Of a stretch of 64,000 nucleotides of DNA, positions 45,925-55,369 are shown one piece after another. Origin of the DNA: Moritella dasanensis ArB 0140 (GTDB taxonomy: Bacteria; Pseudomonadota; Gammaproteobacteria; Enterobacterales; Moritellaceae). The translations under genes were made by a program, and so were the position numbers. The notes under the pieces are model-generated. The model was not told where the DNA came from. It worked only from the letters and a program-made list of their open reading frames with translations, and searched no databases. How positions within the stretch are numbered: the stretch's first letter is position 1; each line of letters begins with the position of its first letter. The stretch lies in NCBI RefSeq assembly GCF_000276805.1, contig NZ_AKXQ01000007.1, positions 1 through 64,000 on the forward strand. Direction: 5' to 3'.

Positions 45925-46830
45925 ATGTTGAAATGTAGAAACGATGTTGCAGCTATTATTGTAACGCATAATCCAAATCGTCAAGAACTACTCAATCTGA
46001 TTGATAAATTAACTGATCAAGTTTCACTGATACATATCATTGATAATGGATCTGTGAAATTTGCTCTTGGCGAATTAAAAAAAATAAACTTGACGTTGCT
46101 ACCAAGTAACATGGGCATTGCGCATGCCCAAAACATTGGCCTAAATATGGCAATAAACAACGGCTTTACTGATTTTGTACTTTTTGATCAAGATAGTTTA
46201 CCTTCCGACTCTATGATATCAGACCTTCTTGTCACTCGAACGCGAGCTTTAGAAGCGGAAGTCAATGTAGCCGCGGTTGGTCCAGTTCATATTGACCAAG
46301 ATAACTTTTCAGAAAGTATTTTCATTGATACAAGCAATAAAACCTTAAAAAAGATCTTGCCGAGTCGTGACCGACAAGCGGGTCGTCACTTTGCTAAATG
46401 TGACTTTTTGATCGCGTCAGGTTGTCTTATATCAAAAGATTCTTTAGATATAGTTGGATATATGGAAGATGATCTTTTTATAGATTGCGTAGATATCGAA
46501 TGGGGTTTTCGAGCGTTGGATAAAGGCTTACATTGTATTGCAGCGTTCGATGCGAAAATGTATCACAAAATTGGTGAGGCTCCTTTGAAGCTTTTTGGCC
46601 GAGACCTGACCACGCACTCTCCTGTACGCCATTATTATTTCTATCGAAATTTTTATCAGCTATTAAAGCGTTCCTATGTCCCTTATTGTTGGAAAAGGCA
46701 TACTTTTATTAAATCGACGGTGCAGGCTTTTGTATTTTCGTCCTTTCTCTCTCCTCGATTCGAGCATTTCAAATGTATTGTAAAGGGTATTCTCCACGGT
46801 CTAATGAACAAAAATGGTAAATATGAGTAA
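45925..46830 (+). CDS. GT2 glycosyltransferase, rhamnosyltransferase (RfbF/RfbN) type
   Basis: A 301-residue protein: fold start VAAIIVTHNPNRQELLNLI, HIIDNGS, GIAHAQNIGLN, and the metal motif in LFDQDSLPS, a combination typical of dTDP-rhamnosyl transferases. A C-terminal segment HYYFYRNFYQLLKRSY also fits that group. With rmlBADC in the same locus, L-rhamnose addition is likely. The IS903-group element sits immediately before the ATG, and its right inverted repeat contributes AAGG 7 bp upstream of the start. Confidence 0.85.
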   Translation: MLKCRNDVAAIIVTHNPNRQELLNLIDKLTDQVSLIHIIDNGSVKFALGELKKINLTLLPSNMGIAHAQNIGLNMAINNGFTDFVLFDQDSLPSDSMISDLLVTRTRALEAEVNVAAVGPVHIDQDNFSESIFIDTSNKTLKKILPSRDRQAGRHFAKCDFLIASGCLISKDSLDIVGYMEDDLFIDCVDIEWGFRALDKGLHCIAAFDAKMYHKIGEAPLKLFGRDLTTHSPVRHYYFYRNFYQLLKRSYVPYCWKRHTFIKSTVQAFVFSSFLSPRFEHFKCIVKGILHGLMNKNGKYE

Positions 46831-47953
46831 AAAATTAGTTTTCGTTATCAATGTTGATTGGTACTTCCGTCTTCACTGGTTAGAGCGAGCAAGTTATTTC
46901 AAATCTTTGGGTTATAGCGTTCATATTATTACCAACTTCTTGGATGCTTCCATAAAAAATGAACTCACGGCGATGGGCTTCACGTGCCACCAGTTCTCTG
47001 TTAAGCGTAAGAGTCTTAACTTATTTCGCGAATTTACGGGCATCTGGCATTTAAAGTGCTTGTTGAAAATGATTAAACCCGATTTGATTCATTGCGTTAC
47101 TATTAAACCTAATATTTATACGGGTTTTATTAATCGTTTTTTTATAAAAAAACCAATAATTTATAGTATTACCGGGCTCGGGGCTGTTTTTAGTTCATCA
47201 TCATTAAAATTTGTTATTCTTAGGCGTCTAATAATCGCACTTTACAAGACTATATCCGTTCATCACTCAAAATTTATTTTTGAAAACAGTGAAGATTGTT
47301 CACTATTTCAAAATGTTGGCATTATAAAAAATAGTAATAGTATCGTGATAAAAGGTGCGGGTATTGACTTGAAACGCTTTGCTTCGTCACATTTGCCATC
47401 TGATAAAAGTGTACTTTTTGCTGCTCGTCTTTTAAAAGACAAAGGCCTTCACTGTTTAATCGAAGCCAAAAAAATATTAGTTAAACGAGGTTGTGATTTT
47501 ACACTTAATGTTGCAGGGATCATTGATAGTGACGTTTCATCCGCTATTTCGATATGTCAAATCGAGATGTGGGCTAAAAATGGAGATATAAACTGGCTAG
47601 GTAATATCAAAGACATGCCAAACTTAATTAAGCAAAATGATATCGTTTGTCTACCTACGACTTATGGGGAGGGCGTACCGCGTATCCTTATTGAAGCTGC
47701 TTCATGTCAGAGGCCAATTGTCACGACAGATGTTGCGGGCTGTCGCGAGATCGTTTCTCACGGCTTCAATGGTCTGTTGGCTGCGCCTAATGATTCAGCC
47801 TCACTCGCTAATTGCTTACAGGAACTGCTCGAAAGCAAAGAAAAACGTCGAGAATTCGGAGTTAATGGGCGACAAAAAGTCGAAGCTGAGTTTTCCCAAG
47901 AAATGGTGTTTGAGAAAACGCTTCAAGTATACGATGAGCTGTTATTGGTTTAA
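46823..47953 (+). CDS. GT4-family glycosyltransferase
   Basis: A 376-residue GT-B enzyme. The N-terminal donor-free domain begins KLVFVINVDWYFRLHWLERA; the C-terminal domain has FAARLLKDKGL and the EGVPRILIEAASC motif (E-x7-E) that holds the nucleotide sugar. It probably adds an O-chain sugar; WbpL/WbyL-cluster relatives use N-acetylated sugars, so the donor is open. It overlaps the upstream gene by 8 bp. An ATG at 46814 is also in frame. Its stop shares a TTAA palindrome with the convergent gene. Confidence 0.83.
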   Translation: MSKKLVFVINVDWYFRLHWLERASYFKSLGYSVHIITNFLDASIKNELTAMGFTCHQFSVKRKSLNLFREFTGIWHLKCLLKMIKPDLIHCVTIKPNIYTGFINRFFIKKPIIYSITGLGAVFSSSSLKFVILRRLIIALYKTISVHHSKFIFENSEDCSLFQNVGIIKNSNSIVIKGAGIDLKRFASSHLPSDKSVLFAARLLKDKGLHCLIEAKKILVKRGCDFTLNVAGIIDSDVSSAISICQIEMWAKNGDINWLGNIKDMPNLIKQNDIVCLPTTYGEGVPRILIEAASCQRPIVTTDVAGCREIVSHGFNGLLAAPNDSASLANCLQELLESKEKRREFGVNGRQKVEAEFSQEMVFEKTLQVYDELLLV

Positions 47954-49818
47954 TTTGGTGCATAACCCGTAGGCGCATCCAACAAGATGCGCCTGATACA
48001 CTCCACATCAAAGTCATGGCAACAAGCATCAAGCTGACTAATTAGTATTCCCATCTCTAACCAATTTAGTTTATCTTCTTGCGCGGTCATGATTTTTGGA
48101 TGACTTGTACCTTCCACGTGCTCGCCAATTAACAGTTCTTCATACAATTTTTCACCTGGTCTTAAACCGGTGAATTTAATCTCTATGTCGCCACTCTCTT
48201 TTTCACCTTGGGTATTGATGTGTTCTTTCATACCCATCAAATGGATCATGCGCTTGGCTAAATCCATGATTTTTACCGGTTCGCCCATATCCAGCACAAA
48301 TACTTGGCCATTTTTCCCCATCGCCCCTGCTTGGATAACGAGTTGTGCGGCTTCAGGAATTAACATGAAGTAACGAATGATATCAGGGTGTGTAACGGTG
48401 ACTGGACCACCTTTTTTAATTTGTTTTTTAAATAGCGGTACTACAGAGCCTGATGAGCCTAATACATTACCAAAGCGCACCATAGTGAAAATTGTGCAAT
48501 TCTCTGTTTCTGCCAGTGCTTGTAATACTAATTCCGCCATGCGTTTACTTGCGCCCATGATGTTGGTTGGGCGCACGGCTTTATCGGTAGAGATCAGGGT
48601 AAAGTTAGCCACGTTACATTTTATAGCGGCTTGTGCGACGGCTAAGGTACCAAACACGTTATTACGAATACCTTCGACTATGTTGTCTTCAACGAGAGGT
48701 ACGTGTTTATAAGCTGCTGCATGATAAACGGTATTAATATCGTAGGCTTGCATTAATTTTTCTACACGGTTTTGACGTTGCACAGAACCGAGTGCAGCAA
48801 TGAGTTGTGTTTCTATGTGTAAGTTGTCTTTTATGCTTTCAAGTTCTTGGTTTATTTTGTAAAGATTGTATTCATTAAGCTCAAACATTAATAATGTTTT
48901 TGGTTTCTGAGCTAAAATTTGACGACATAACTCAGAGCCAATCGAGCCGCCAGCGCCTGTTACCATGACACGTTGGTCGGTTATATTTTTCGACAGCAGT
49001 TCGTTATCGGGTGCAACAGGGGCTCGACCGAGTAAGTCTGAAACATCTAAATCTTGGATTTCTGTTTCACGGGCTTTACCTGACGCGATGTCTTCAATAG
49101 AAGGGACGGAGAGTACCTCTATTGGCCAGTGAGATAATTTTTCAACTAAACGTAATCGTTCGCCTTTGTTGATATTATTGATGGCCATTAATAATTTTTC
49201 AGGTGCATACAGTGATTGTAATTGTTTAAACTCTGAACTGTGATGTACTTGTAAGCCATAAATAACCTGGCCTATTTTAGTTTTTTCATCATCTAAAATA
49301 GCGACAGGATGGTAATCATCTCCCTGAATAAGTGCATAAGCAAGATTGCGGCCTGTTGAACCCGCACCATAAATCACAACATTTGGTTTTTGGCGTTTAT
49401 AATATTGGTAATAGAATGTTTTTACTAGAATACGCGGCCCACCTAATGCGAAAACAGCTAGACCAGCATAAATAAACGGTACACTTCGAGGTATGAAGGA
49501 GTGAAAAAAGAAACCGCTAATGGCGAGAGTCGTTGCTGATATGAAGGCTGCAAAGAAGATATTACCAATCGTCGGCAGCATCATGTAGCGTAGTACCGCT
49601 CGATACATGCCCAGTTTTATAAGTGCGGTAATGGTAATCGTAAGTGTGATGAGTAGACTTGCGATACCTTCGATATTAACGTGGAAATCAATGGTACCTA
49701 ATCGAAAGGCGATAGCTAAGTATAGCGAGGTGATAATAGCCAGAATATCGAAAGTGACCGAGATAATGCGTTTATTCTTTCGTGTGGTATTAAGTAGCTT
49801 TTGAATTGGTGTAAACAT
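47950..49818 (-). CDS. wbpM: UDP-GlcNAc 4,6-dehydratase, long WbpM/FlaA1-type membrane form
   Basis: A 622-residue protein: four N-terminal membrane helices (about 15-115), a first Rossmann domain (VVIYGAGSTGRNLA), then the SDR catalytic domain with VTGAGGSIGSELCRQ near 285, STDKAVRPTN and IMGASKR, where Met replaces the usual catalytic Tyr, as in WbpM. It makes UDP-4-keto-6-deoxy-GlcNAc, the precursor of QuiNAc, FucNAc or bacillosamine. It is transcribed toward the O-antigen operon and divergent from the reductase gene at 50114. Confidence 0.9.
   Translation of the reverse strand: MFTPIQKLLNTTRKNKRIISVTFDILAIITSLYLAIAFRLGTIDFHVNIEGIASLLITLTITITALIKLGMYRAVLRYMMLPTIGNIFFAAFISATTLAISGFFFHSFIPRSVPFIYAGLAVFALGGPRILVKTFYYQYYKRQKPNVVIYGAGSTGRNLAYALIQGDDYHPVAILDDEKTKIGQVIYGLQVHHSSEFKQLQSLYAPEKLLMAINNINKGERLRLVEKLSHWPIEVLSVPSIEDIASGKARETEIQDLDVSDLLGRAPVAPDNELLSKNITDQRVMVTGAGGSIGSELCRQILAQKPKTLLMFELNEYNLYKINQELESIKDNLHIETQLIAALGSVQRQNRVEKLMQAYDINTVYHAAAYKHVPLVEDNIVEGIRNNVFGTLAVAQAAIKCNVANFTLISTDKAVRPTNIMGASKRMAELVLQALAETENCTIFTMVRFGNVLGSSGSVVPLFKKQIKKGGPVTVTHPDIIRYFMLIPEAAQLVIQAGAMGKNGQVFVLDMGEPVKIMDLAKRMIHLMGMKEHINTQGEKESGDIEIKFTGLRPGEKLYEELLIGEHVEGTSHPKIMTAQEDKLNWLEMGILISQLDACCHDFDVECIRRILLDAPTGYAPN
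47971..47994. terminator. Perfect 9-bp hairpin at the convergent gene ends
   Basis: AGGCGCATC pairs with GATGCGCCT around CAACAA, inside the last codons of the wbpM-type gene and 18 bp beyond the stop of the glycosyltransferase on the other strand. No T-run follows on either strand. It could end the + strand operon transcript by a non-canonical route. Confidence 0.45.
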
Positions 49819-50113
49819 GCTTGAATGCTGCTCTGTTAATAGATTCTGGATATCTTGTACCTCATTTTATGAATAACGAGGTATTTATATAGTATAATCT
49901 GCACTATTCTAGTTTTGTTTAGCTTAGCTTGCTAGTGTTTCTCAACATAAGTTCGAATAACCAGCATATTTAAGATTAAACTTATGGTTTAGATTGTACT
50001 CTTAATCATTTTAACCTCTGTTTTGACATGATGATTATAGTCTATTCAATTTAGAGGTTGTCGTTCGTATCAACACTCGTATAAATATTTTTTGAGAAAG
50101 TGGTGAGAATAAT

Positions 50114-51082
50114 GTGAAAATATTAGTGACAGGAAGCTCGGGATTTATAGGTAAGCGCGTATTAGACGTGGCGAATGCGAAAGGCTGGCATTGTTTAGCA
50201 CAAGTTCGTAACGCGACGATCAACAATACGGTTGCTGAAGAGGCTATTGAAAAGGTTATCGTACCGAGTATTAATGCGGCTACAGATTGGTCGCGTGCAT
50301 TGAAAGGTGTTGAATGTATCGTTCATTGTGCTGCTCGAGTCCATCAAATGAAAGAGTCTGAGGCAGATGCGTTAGTTGCTTACAGTGACGTGAACACCTT
50401 AGGCACCTTACAGTTAGCGCATCAGGCCGCTGAATTGGGGGTAAAACGATTTATTTTTCTTAGTTCAATCAAAGTTAATGGTGAGTTCACAGATGCCGGT
50501 TATCCTTTTTCAGTTCAAGCTAACCAGTCTCCTACAGACCCTTATGGTAAGAGTAAATATGATGCAGAGATCGGCTTAAAGAAAATTGCTGAAGAAACCG
50601 GCTTAGAAGTGGTGATAATTCGTCCACCTTTGGTTTATGGGCCGGGTGTGAAAGCAAATTTTCAATCAATGATGTCTTGGGTTAAGAAGGGGATCCCTTT
50701 ACCTTTAGGAGCGATTAATAATCAGCGTAGCTTAGTCTTCATTGATAACTTAGTGGATCTTATTTTAACCGCTGCAGAACATCGAAATGCGGTTAATGGT
50801 ACTTTTTTGGTTTCTGACGATAACGATATATCGACGACTCAGTTATTGAATACAGTTGCAATGGCGATGAACAAGTCATCTCGTTTATTACCTACACCTA
50901 TGTCTTGGATTAAGCTTGCTACGACATTAATTGCCAAACCGCAAATTTTCCAACGTCTGTGTGGGAATCTGCAAGTGGATATCAGTGATACAAAAAATAG
51001 ATTAAATTGGACTCCTCCTGTCAGCTTTGAAGTGGGGATTAAGAAAACCGTTGATAGTTTTGTGGTGAATAGTTGTGATTAG
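50114..51082 (+). CDS. NAD-dependent sugar-nucleotide reductase/epimerase (WbpV/WreQ or Gne type)
   Basis: A 322-residue extended SDR: GSSGFIGKR at 7-15, CIVHCAARVHQM, FLSSIKVNGE, catalytic YGKSK near 150, IIRPPLVYGPGVKANF. Relatives beside WbpM-type dehydratases either reduce the 4-keto intermediate to UDP-QuiNAc/FucNAc or epimerise UDP-GlcNAc at C4. It is divergent from the dehydratase and overlaps the sugar transferase by 8 bp, which favours the reductase role in a three-step priming pathway. Confidence 0.82.
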   Translation: MKILVTGSSGFIGKRVLDVANAKGWHCLAQVRNATINNTVAEEAIEKVIVPSINAATDWSRALKGVECIVHCAARVHQMKESEADALVAYSDVNTLGTLQLAHQAAELGVKRFIFLSSIKVNGEFTDAGYPFSVQANQSPTDPYGKSKYDAEIGLKKIAEETGLEVVIIRPPLVYGPGVKANFQSMMSWVKKGIPLPLGAINNQRSLVFIDNLVDLILTAAEHRNAVNGTFLVSDDNDISTTQLLNTVAMAMNKSSRLLPTPMSWIKLATTLIAKPQIFQRLCGNLQVDISDTKNRLNWTPPVSFEVGIKKTVDSFVVNSCD

Positions 51083-51623
51083 ATTATTAGATTTTATATT
51101 GGCTTTTGTTGGCCTGCTCTTTTTATGGCCGATATTATTAGTTGTATATGTGATAGGTTTTTTTGATACAGGCTCACCGGTATTCATGCAAACGCGTGTC
51201 GGTAAAAATAAAAAACCATTCACCCTTATTAAATTTCGTACTATGCCAGTAGCAACAGAGTCAGTTGCTACTCACTTAGTTGCCGCTAGCGCTGTTACCA
51301 AGTTAGGTGGTTTTTTACGGAAAACCAAAATTGATGAATTACCGCAATTAATTAATGTGGTAAAAGGTGAGATGAGCTTAGTTGGCCCTCGTCCAAATTT
51401 ATTTAATCAACACGAATTGATAAAACAGCGTGATGCATTAGGGGTATATTCGGTGCTTCCTGGGGTGACTGGTTTAGCTCAGGTACAAAACATTGATATG
51501 TCGACGCCGCAGTTACTTGCTAAAACAGATAAGCAAATGATCGATAGCTTAACCATCAAAGACTACTTCAAGTATATCATCATGACAGCAACCGGCAGCG
51601 GTTCAGGTGATGCGGTAAAATAA
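51075..51623 (+). CDS. Initiating undecaprenyl-phosphate sugar-1-phosphate transferase (small monotopic type)
   Basis: A 182-residue protein with a single N-terminal re-entrant hydrophobic helix, then the conserved KFRTMP, KTKIDELPQLINVVKGEMSLVGPRP block of the bacterial sugar transferase family (PglC/WreU size, lacking the polytopic half of WbaP). It transfers a sugar-1-phosphate to undecaprenyl phosphate and starts the glycan. The donor is likely the product of the two adjacent genes. The GTG start at 51075 overlaps the upstream stop by 8 bp. Confidence 0.9.
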   Translation: MIRLLDFILAFVGLLFLWPILLVVYVIGFFDTGSPVFMQTRVGKNKKPFTLIKFRTMPVATESVATHLVAASAVTKLGGFLRKTKIDELPQLINVVKGEMSLVGPRPNLFNQHELIKQRDALGVYSVLPGVTGLAQVQNIDMSTPQLLAKTDKQMIDSLTIKDYFKYIIMTATGSGSGDAVK

Positions 51624-51693
51624 TCTTTTTTATATCGTTTAAATCTAGGGTTCTCACGTTGGGCTTTTATTGCTAGTTCGATTGACGCCAACG

Positions 51694-51720
51694 AAGAGGG
51701 GTGGCTGAAGCCGCTCTTTT
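51694..51720 (+). terminator. Probable terminator at the right end of the O-antigen locus
   Basis: A bulged stem AAGAG..GGCT pairing with AGCC..CTCTT followed by TT. The internal loop makes it moderate in strength. It lies between the sugar transferase and ettA. Confidence 0.45.
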
Positions 51721-51789
51721 CCTTGTATCAACCGCAGCCAAGGTTTAAACTTATCCCACATTCCTTATTCCTTGTTAAAAGAGAACATA

Positions 51790-53460
51790 ATGGCTGGTCC
51801 TCAGTTTATTTATTCGATGCATCGTGTTGGCAAAATTGTGCCACCGAAGCGTCACATTCTTAAAGATATCTCGCTTAGTTTCTACCCGGGTGCCAAAATC
51901 GGCGTATTAGGTCTAAACGGCTCAGGTAAATCAAGCTTATTACGTATCATGGCTGGCGTAGACAAAGACTTCGAAGGTGAAGCGCGTCCATTAGCGGGTA
52001 CTAAAATTGGTTACTTACCGCAAGAACCAGTACTGGATCTAGAAAAAACAGTCCGTGAAGTTGTTGAAGAAGCGATTTCAGAACTGAAAGATGCAATGGC
52101 TGGTCTTGACCAAGTTTATGCTGATTACGCAGAACCAGATGCAGACTTTGATAAGCTAGCGAAGAAACAAGAAAGATTTGAAGCTATCATTCAAGCGCAA
52201 GATGGTCACAACATCGAAAACCAACTAGAGCGTGCTGCTAATGCATTACGTTTACCAGACTGGGACACTAAAATTAAAGTCCTTTCTGGTGGTGAACGTC
52301 GCCGTGTTGCTATCTGTCGTTTGTTACTCGAAAAACCAGACATGTTACTACTTGACGAACCAACCAACCATTTGGATGCTGAATCTGTAGCTTGGTTAGA
52401 ACGTTACCTACTTGATTATGAAGGTACTGTTGTTGCTATTACGCATGATAGATATTTCCTTGATAATGTAGCCGGTTGGATCTTAGAGCTTGACCGTGGT
52501 GAAGGTATTCCATGGGAAGGTAACTACTCTTCTTGGTTAGAACAAAAAGATGAGCGTTTAGCACAAGAGTCATCAAAAGAAAGCGCGCGCAAAAAATCGA
52601 TTGAAAAAGAATTGGAATGGGTACGTTCAAATCCAAAAGGTCGTCAAGCGAAAAGCAAAGCCCGTATGTCGCGTTTTGAAGAGCTTAACCAATCAGATTA
52701 CCAACGTCGTAACGAAACTAACGAACTGTTTATCCCACCGGGTGAGCGTTTAGGCGACAAAGTAATTGAAGTTGAAAACCTAGGTAAAGCCTATGATGGT
52801 CGCGTATTAATTGACGACTTATCATTCTCTATGCCAAAAGGTGCAATCGTCGGTATCATCGGTCCCAATGGGGCAGGTAAATCGACGCTATTTAAAATGC
52901 TCGATGGTAGTGAGACTCCAGACAAGGGTTCTATCTCGGTTGGTGAATCAGTAAAAATTGCCAGTGTTGATCAGTTCCGTGATCACATGAACGGCGAAAA
53001 TACTGTGTGGCAGGAATTGTCAGACGGTCTTGATATCATCAAGATCGGCAATTTTGAAATGCCATCACGTGCTTATTGCAGCCGTTTTAACTTTAAAGGC
53101 CTCGATCAGCAGAAACGTGTTGGTCATCTTTCGGGTGGTGAACGTGGTCGTTTACACCTGGCTAAATTGCTACAAGCTGGTGGTAACGTATTACTACTGG
53201 ATGAGCCAACCAATGACTTGGATATCGAGACATTGCGTGCACTTGAAGAAGCAATTCTTGAGTTCCCTGGTTGTGCCATGGTTATTTCTCATGACCGTTG
53301 GTTCCTTGATCGTATCGCTACGCATATCTTAGATTACCGTGATGAAGGTCAAGTGAACTTCTACGAAGGTAACTACACAGATTACGAAGCATGGTTGAAG
53401 AAAACGTTAGGCCCTGAAGCAACGCAACCGCACCGCATCAAGTACAAACGTATTAGCTAA
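51790..53460 (+). CDS. ettA: Energy-dependent translational throttle protein EttA (ABC-F)
   Basis: A 556-residue ABC-F ATPase with two ATP-binding domains: Walker A GLNGSGKSS and GPNGAGKST, signatures LSGGERRR and LSGGERGR, and an arm/linker between them. The sequence is nearly collinear with E. coli EttA (MHRVGKIVPPKRHILKDISLSF start). It binds the ribosomal E site and gates the first peptide bonds according to ATP/ADP level. The frame extends to a TTG at 51772, but ATG 51790 matches the E. coli N terminus. Confidence 0.97.
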   Translation: MAGPQFIYSMHRVGKIVPPKRHILKDISLSFYPGAKIGVLGLNGSGKSSLLRIMAGVDKDFEGEARPLAGTKIGYLPQEPVLDLEKTVREVVEEAISELKDAMAGLDQVYADYAEPDADFDKLAKKQERFEAIIQAQDGHNIENQLERAANALRLPDWDTKIKVLSGGERRRVAICRLLLEKPDMLLLDEPTNHLDAESVAWLERYLLDYEGTVVAITHDRYFLDNVAGWILELDRGEGIPWEGNYSSWLEQKDERLAQESSKESARKKSIEKELEWVRSNPKGRQAKSKARMSRFEELNQSDYQRRNETNELFIPPGERLGDKVIEVENLGKAYDGRVLIDDLSFSMPKGAIVGIIGPNGAGKSTLFKMLDGSETPDKGSISVGESVKIASVDQFRDHMNGENTVWQELSDGLDIIKIGNFEMPSRAYCSRFNFKGLDQQKRVGHLSGGERGRLHLAKLLQAGGNVLLLDEPTNDLDIETLRALEEAILEFPGCAMVISHDRWFLDRIATHILDYRDEGQVNFYEGNYTDYEAWLKKTLGPEATQPHRIKYKRIS

Positions 53461-53508
53461 TGTCGTTGTCAGTATTACTGACATAGCAACAAAGACTAAT
53501 TAAGATTA

Positions 53509-53543
53509 AAAGCCTGTAATCATGATATTACGGGCTTTTTTTT
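53509..53543 (+). terminator. Intrinsic terminator after ettA
   Basis: A stem AAGCCTGTAAT pairing with ATTACGGGCTT (one G-T pair) followed by T8. A smaller stem GTCAGTATTACTGAC lies just upstream. Confidence 0.9.
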
Positions 53544-53607
53544 GCTTTCTATTTAACAAATAGGCAGAATAGAAAGTCGATATAAACAATGGATTGTTGT
53601 ATTCCCC

Positions 53608-55236
53608 GTGATAGTTATTAAACATATTTTTTTGAGCATCATGCTATGGCTGCATGTTGGACTTATCTCATCTGCGCACGCAGAGCATAACAGTGACCAT
53701 GTGCGTCTTCTGTTACCGCCAGCGCCCATGGTTCAGTCGGCGGGTTATTACATGGCTCAGCATAAAGATTTTTTTAAACGGCAAGGGATCGACGTCGACT
53801 TATTGGCAACGCGCACTCGTCAATCAATAACTCAAACGGTGGATGAGGGTGAGGTTGAATACGGCGTCACCAATGCCGATATATTAATTGAAAAAGCCAA
53901 CGGTCGAGCATTAGTGGCTGTTGCAGTGCTGTTTCAGCATTCTCCGGCCGCGCTATTAGTATTAAAAAACAAAGGTATTAATAAGTTAGCAGATTTAAAT
54001 GATAAACGGGTATTACTACTGCCTAAATCTCGAGATATCGAAGTGATCAGTTTATTACGTAAATACCATATCCAATCAATTAACATATCATCGCCTGTGG
54101 TTACGCGAGATATAACCTCCTTGGTGAATAATCAATTTGACGCCTTAAGTATTAATTTAACCAGTGGCCCTTATAATGCCGTGCGTCAGGGCGTTGAACC
54201 GGTCATTTTTATGCCGAAAGACTATGGCATCGACTTTTACAATGGCTTCTTATTCACCAACGAGCAGGAAGCAAGGTTAAACCCTGAACGTGTTGCTGCG
54301 GTGCGTACGGCCGTATTACAAGGCTGGGAATATGCATTAACCCACACTGAAGAAACCCTCGATGTACTCGTCGGTTTACAAGTAGAACGTAGTGAAGAAC
54401 GTAATGAAATACGCAATAAACTGAAGTACCAGTTGATTACGATTCGGAATTTTATCTTGCCAGATTTTGTGCCGCTCGGTTATATCAATCAGCAGCATCT
54501 ACTGGATATGCAACAACAGTTGGTTGATTTTGATTTAATGGCCAAAGGCAGTGATTTCAGTGATTTTATTTATATCCCACCACGGGCGAAAATAGACTGG
54601 CAGGAGTGGGGGGGCTGGATAAAAGTGATTGTCGCTACGTTGTTTTTTAATGGCTTATGGTTATTTTATTTGTTGATTGTTAATCAACGATTAAAACGCG
54701 AGGTACTGGAAAGAAAACGCGCAGAGCAGCATGTACGGTATGCGGCAATGCATGATAATTTAACTGGGTTAGCCAATCGGGCGCAGTTAATGGATACCCT
54801 CGCGCATATATTCCCCCTCGCTAAGAAGGGTAAGATTAGTCCGGTATTATTGTTTATGGATCTGGATCGCTTTAAGCAGGTCAACGATCGCTATGGGCAT
54901 GCGGCAGGCGATGAACTACTTATTGCCGCTGCGCAACGTATATCTCGTCTACTGGGCGGGCCGGGGGAACTGTTAACCCGCTTAGGTGGCGATGAGTTTG
55001 TGATCTTATTATCGAATTCTAATTTGACTTATGCTGGTCAGCTAAGTGACAAAATTGAACGAACCCTATTGCAATCATTTGCCTTATCCGTGTGTAATGT
55101 CTCTATCGGTATTAGTATTGGTTATAGTGTTTATCAGCCCAATATAAGCGCTGATGAGCTATTGACGGGTGCCGATAATGAAATGTATGCGATAAAAAGT
55201 GAGCATCACCAACAAAGAAAGAAAATAGTCTGTTAA
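53608..55236 (+). CDS. Periplasmic NMT1/THI5-like sensor fused to a GGDEF diguanylate cyclase
   Basis: A 542-residue protein. A signal peptide (cleavage after SSAHA) leads to a periplasmic NMT1/SsuA-type solute-binding domain (30-325: AGYYMAQHKDFFKRQGIDVDL, then GVTNADILIEKANG), one membrane helix (about 335-358), a short coiled segment and a GGDEF domain (370-540) with DNLTGLANR, DLDRFKQVND and intact GGDEF. The position of the RxxD inhibitory site reads GPGE. It should convert binding of a small ligand, perhaps a pyrimidine or sulfonate-like compound, to c-di-GMP. The GTG start has no strong ribosome site. The PilZ gene follows. Confidence 0.87.
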   Translation: MIVIKHIFLSIMLWLHVGLISSAHAEHNSDHVRLLLPPAPMVQSAGYYMAQHKDFFKRQGIDVDLLATRTRQSITQTVDEGEVEYGVTNADILIEKANGRALVAVAVLFQHSPAALLVLKNKGINKLADLNDKRVLLLPKSRDIEVISLLRKYHIQSINISSPVVTRDITSLVNNQFDALSINLTSGPYNAVRQGVEPVIFMPKDYGIDFYNGFLFTNEQEARLNPERVAAVRTAVLQGWEYALTHTEETLDVLVGLQVERSEERNEIRNKLKYQLITIRNFILPDFVPLGYINQQHLLDMQQQLVDFDLMAKGSDFSDFIYIPPRAKIDWQEWGGWIKVIVATLFFNGLWLFYLLIVNQRLKREVLERKRAEQHVRYAAMHDNLTGLANRAQLMDTLAHIFPLAKKGKISPVLLFMDLDRFKQVNDRYGHAAGDELLIAAAQRISRLLGGPGELLTRLGGDEFVILLSNSNLTYAGQLSDKIERTLLQSFALSVCNVSIGISIGYSVYQPNISADELLTGADNEMYAIKSEHHQQRKKIVC

Positions 55237-55369
55237 ATGGCATTCATCTTGCTTAGTTAGGGTTATTATCTATTAGTGACATTTTTCGTCGGCATTTAGT
55301 CGTATTATGGTTAATCGTTATAGCTTTCAAGCTAAGCGTAATAGTTGTATTCATTTTCAAATTTAAGCA

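Noticed and set aside
50022-50052. A promoter from TTGACA at 50023 for the reductase gene
   Set aside because: No acceptable -10 hexamer lies 16-18 bp downstream.
51772-51789. A longer EttA starting at TTG 51772
   Set aside because: The ATG at 51790 gives the N terminus shared with E. coli EttA.
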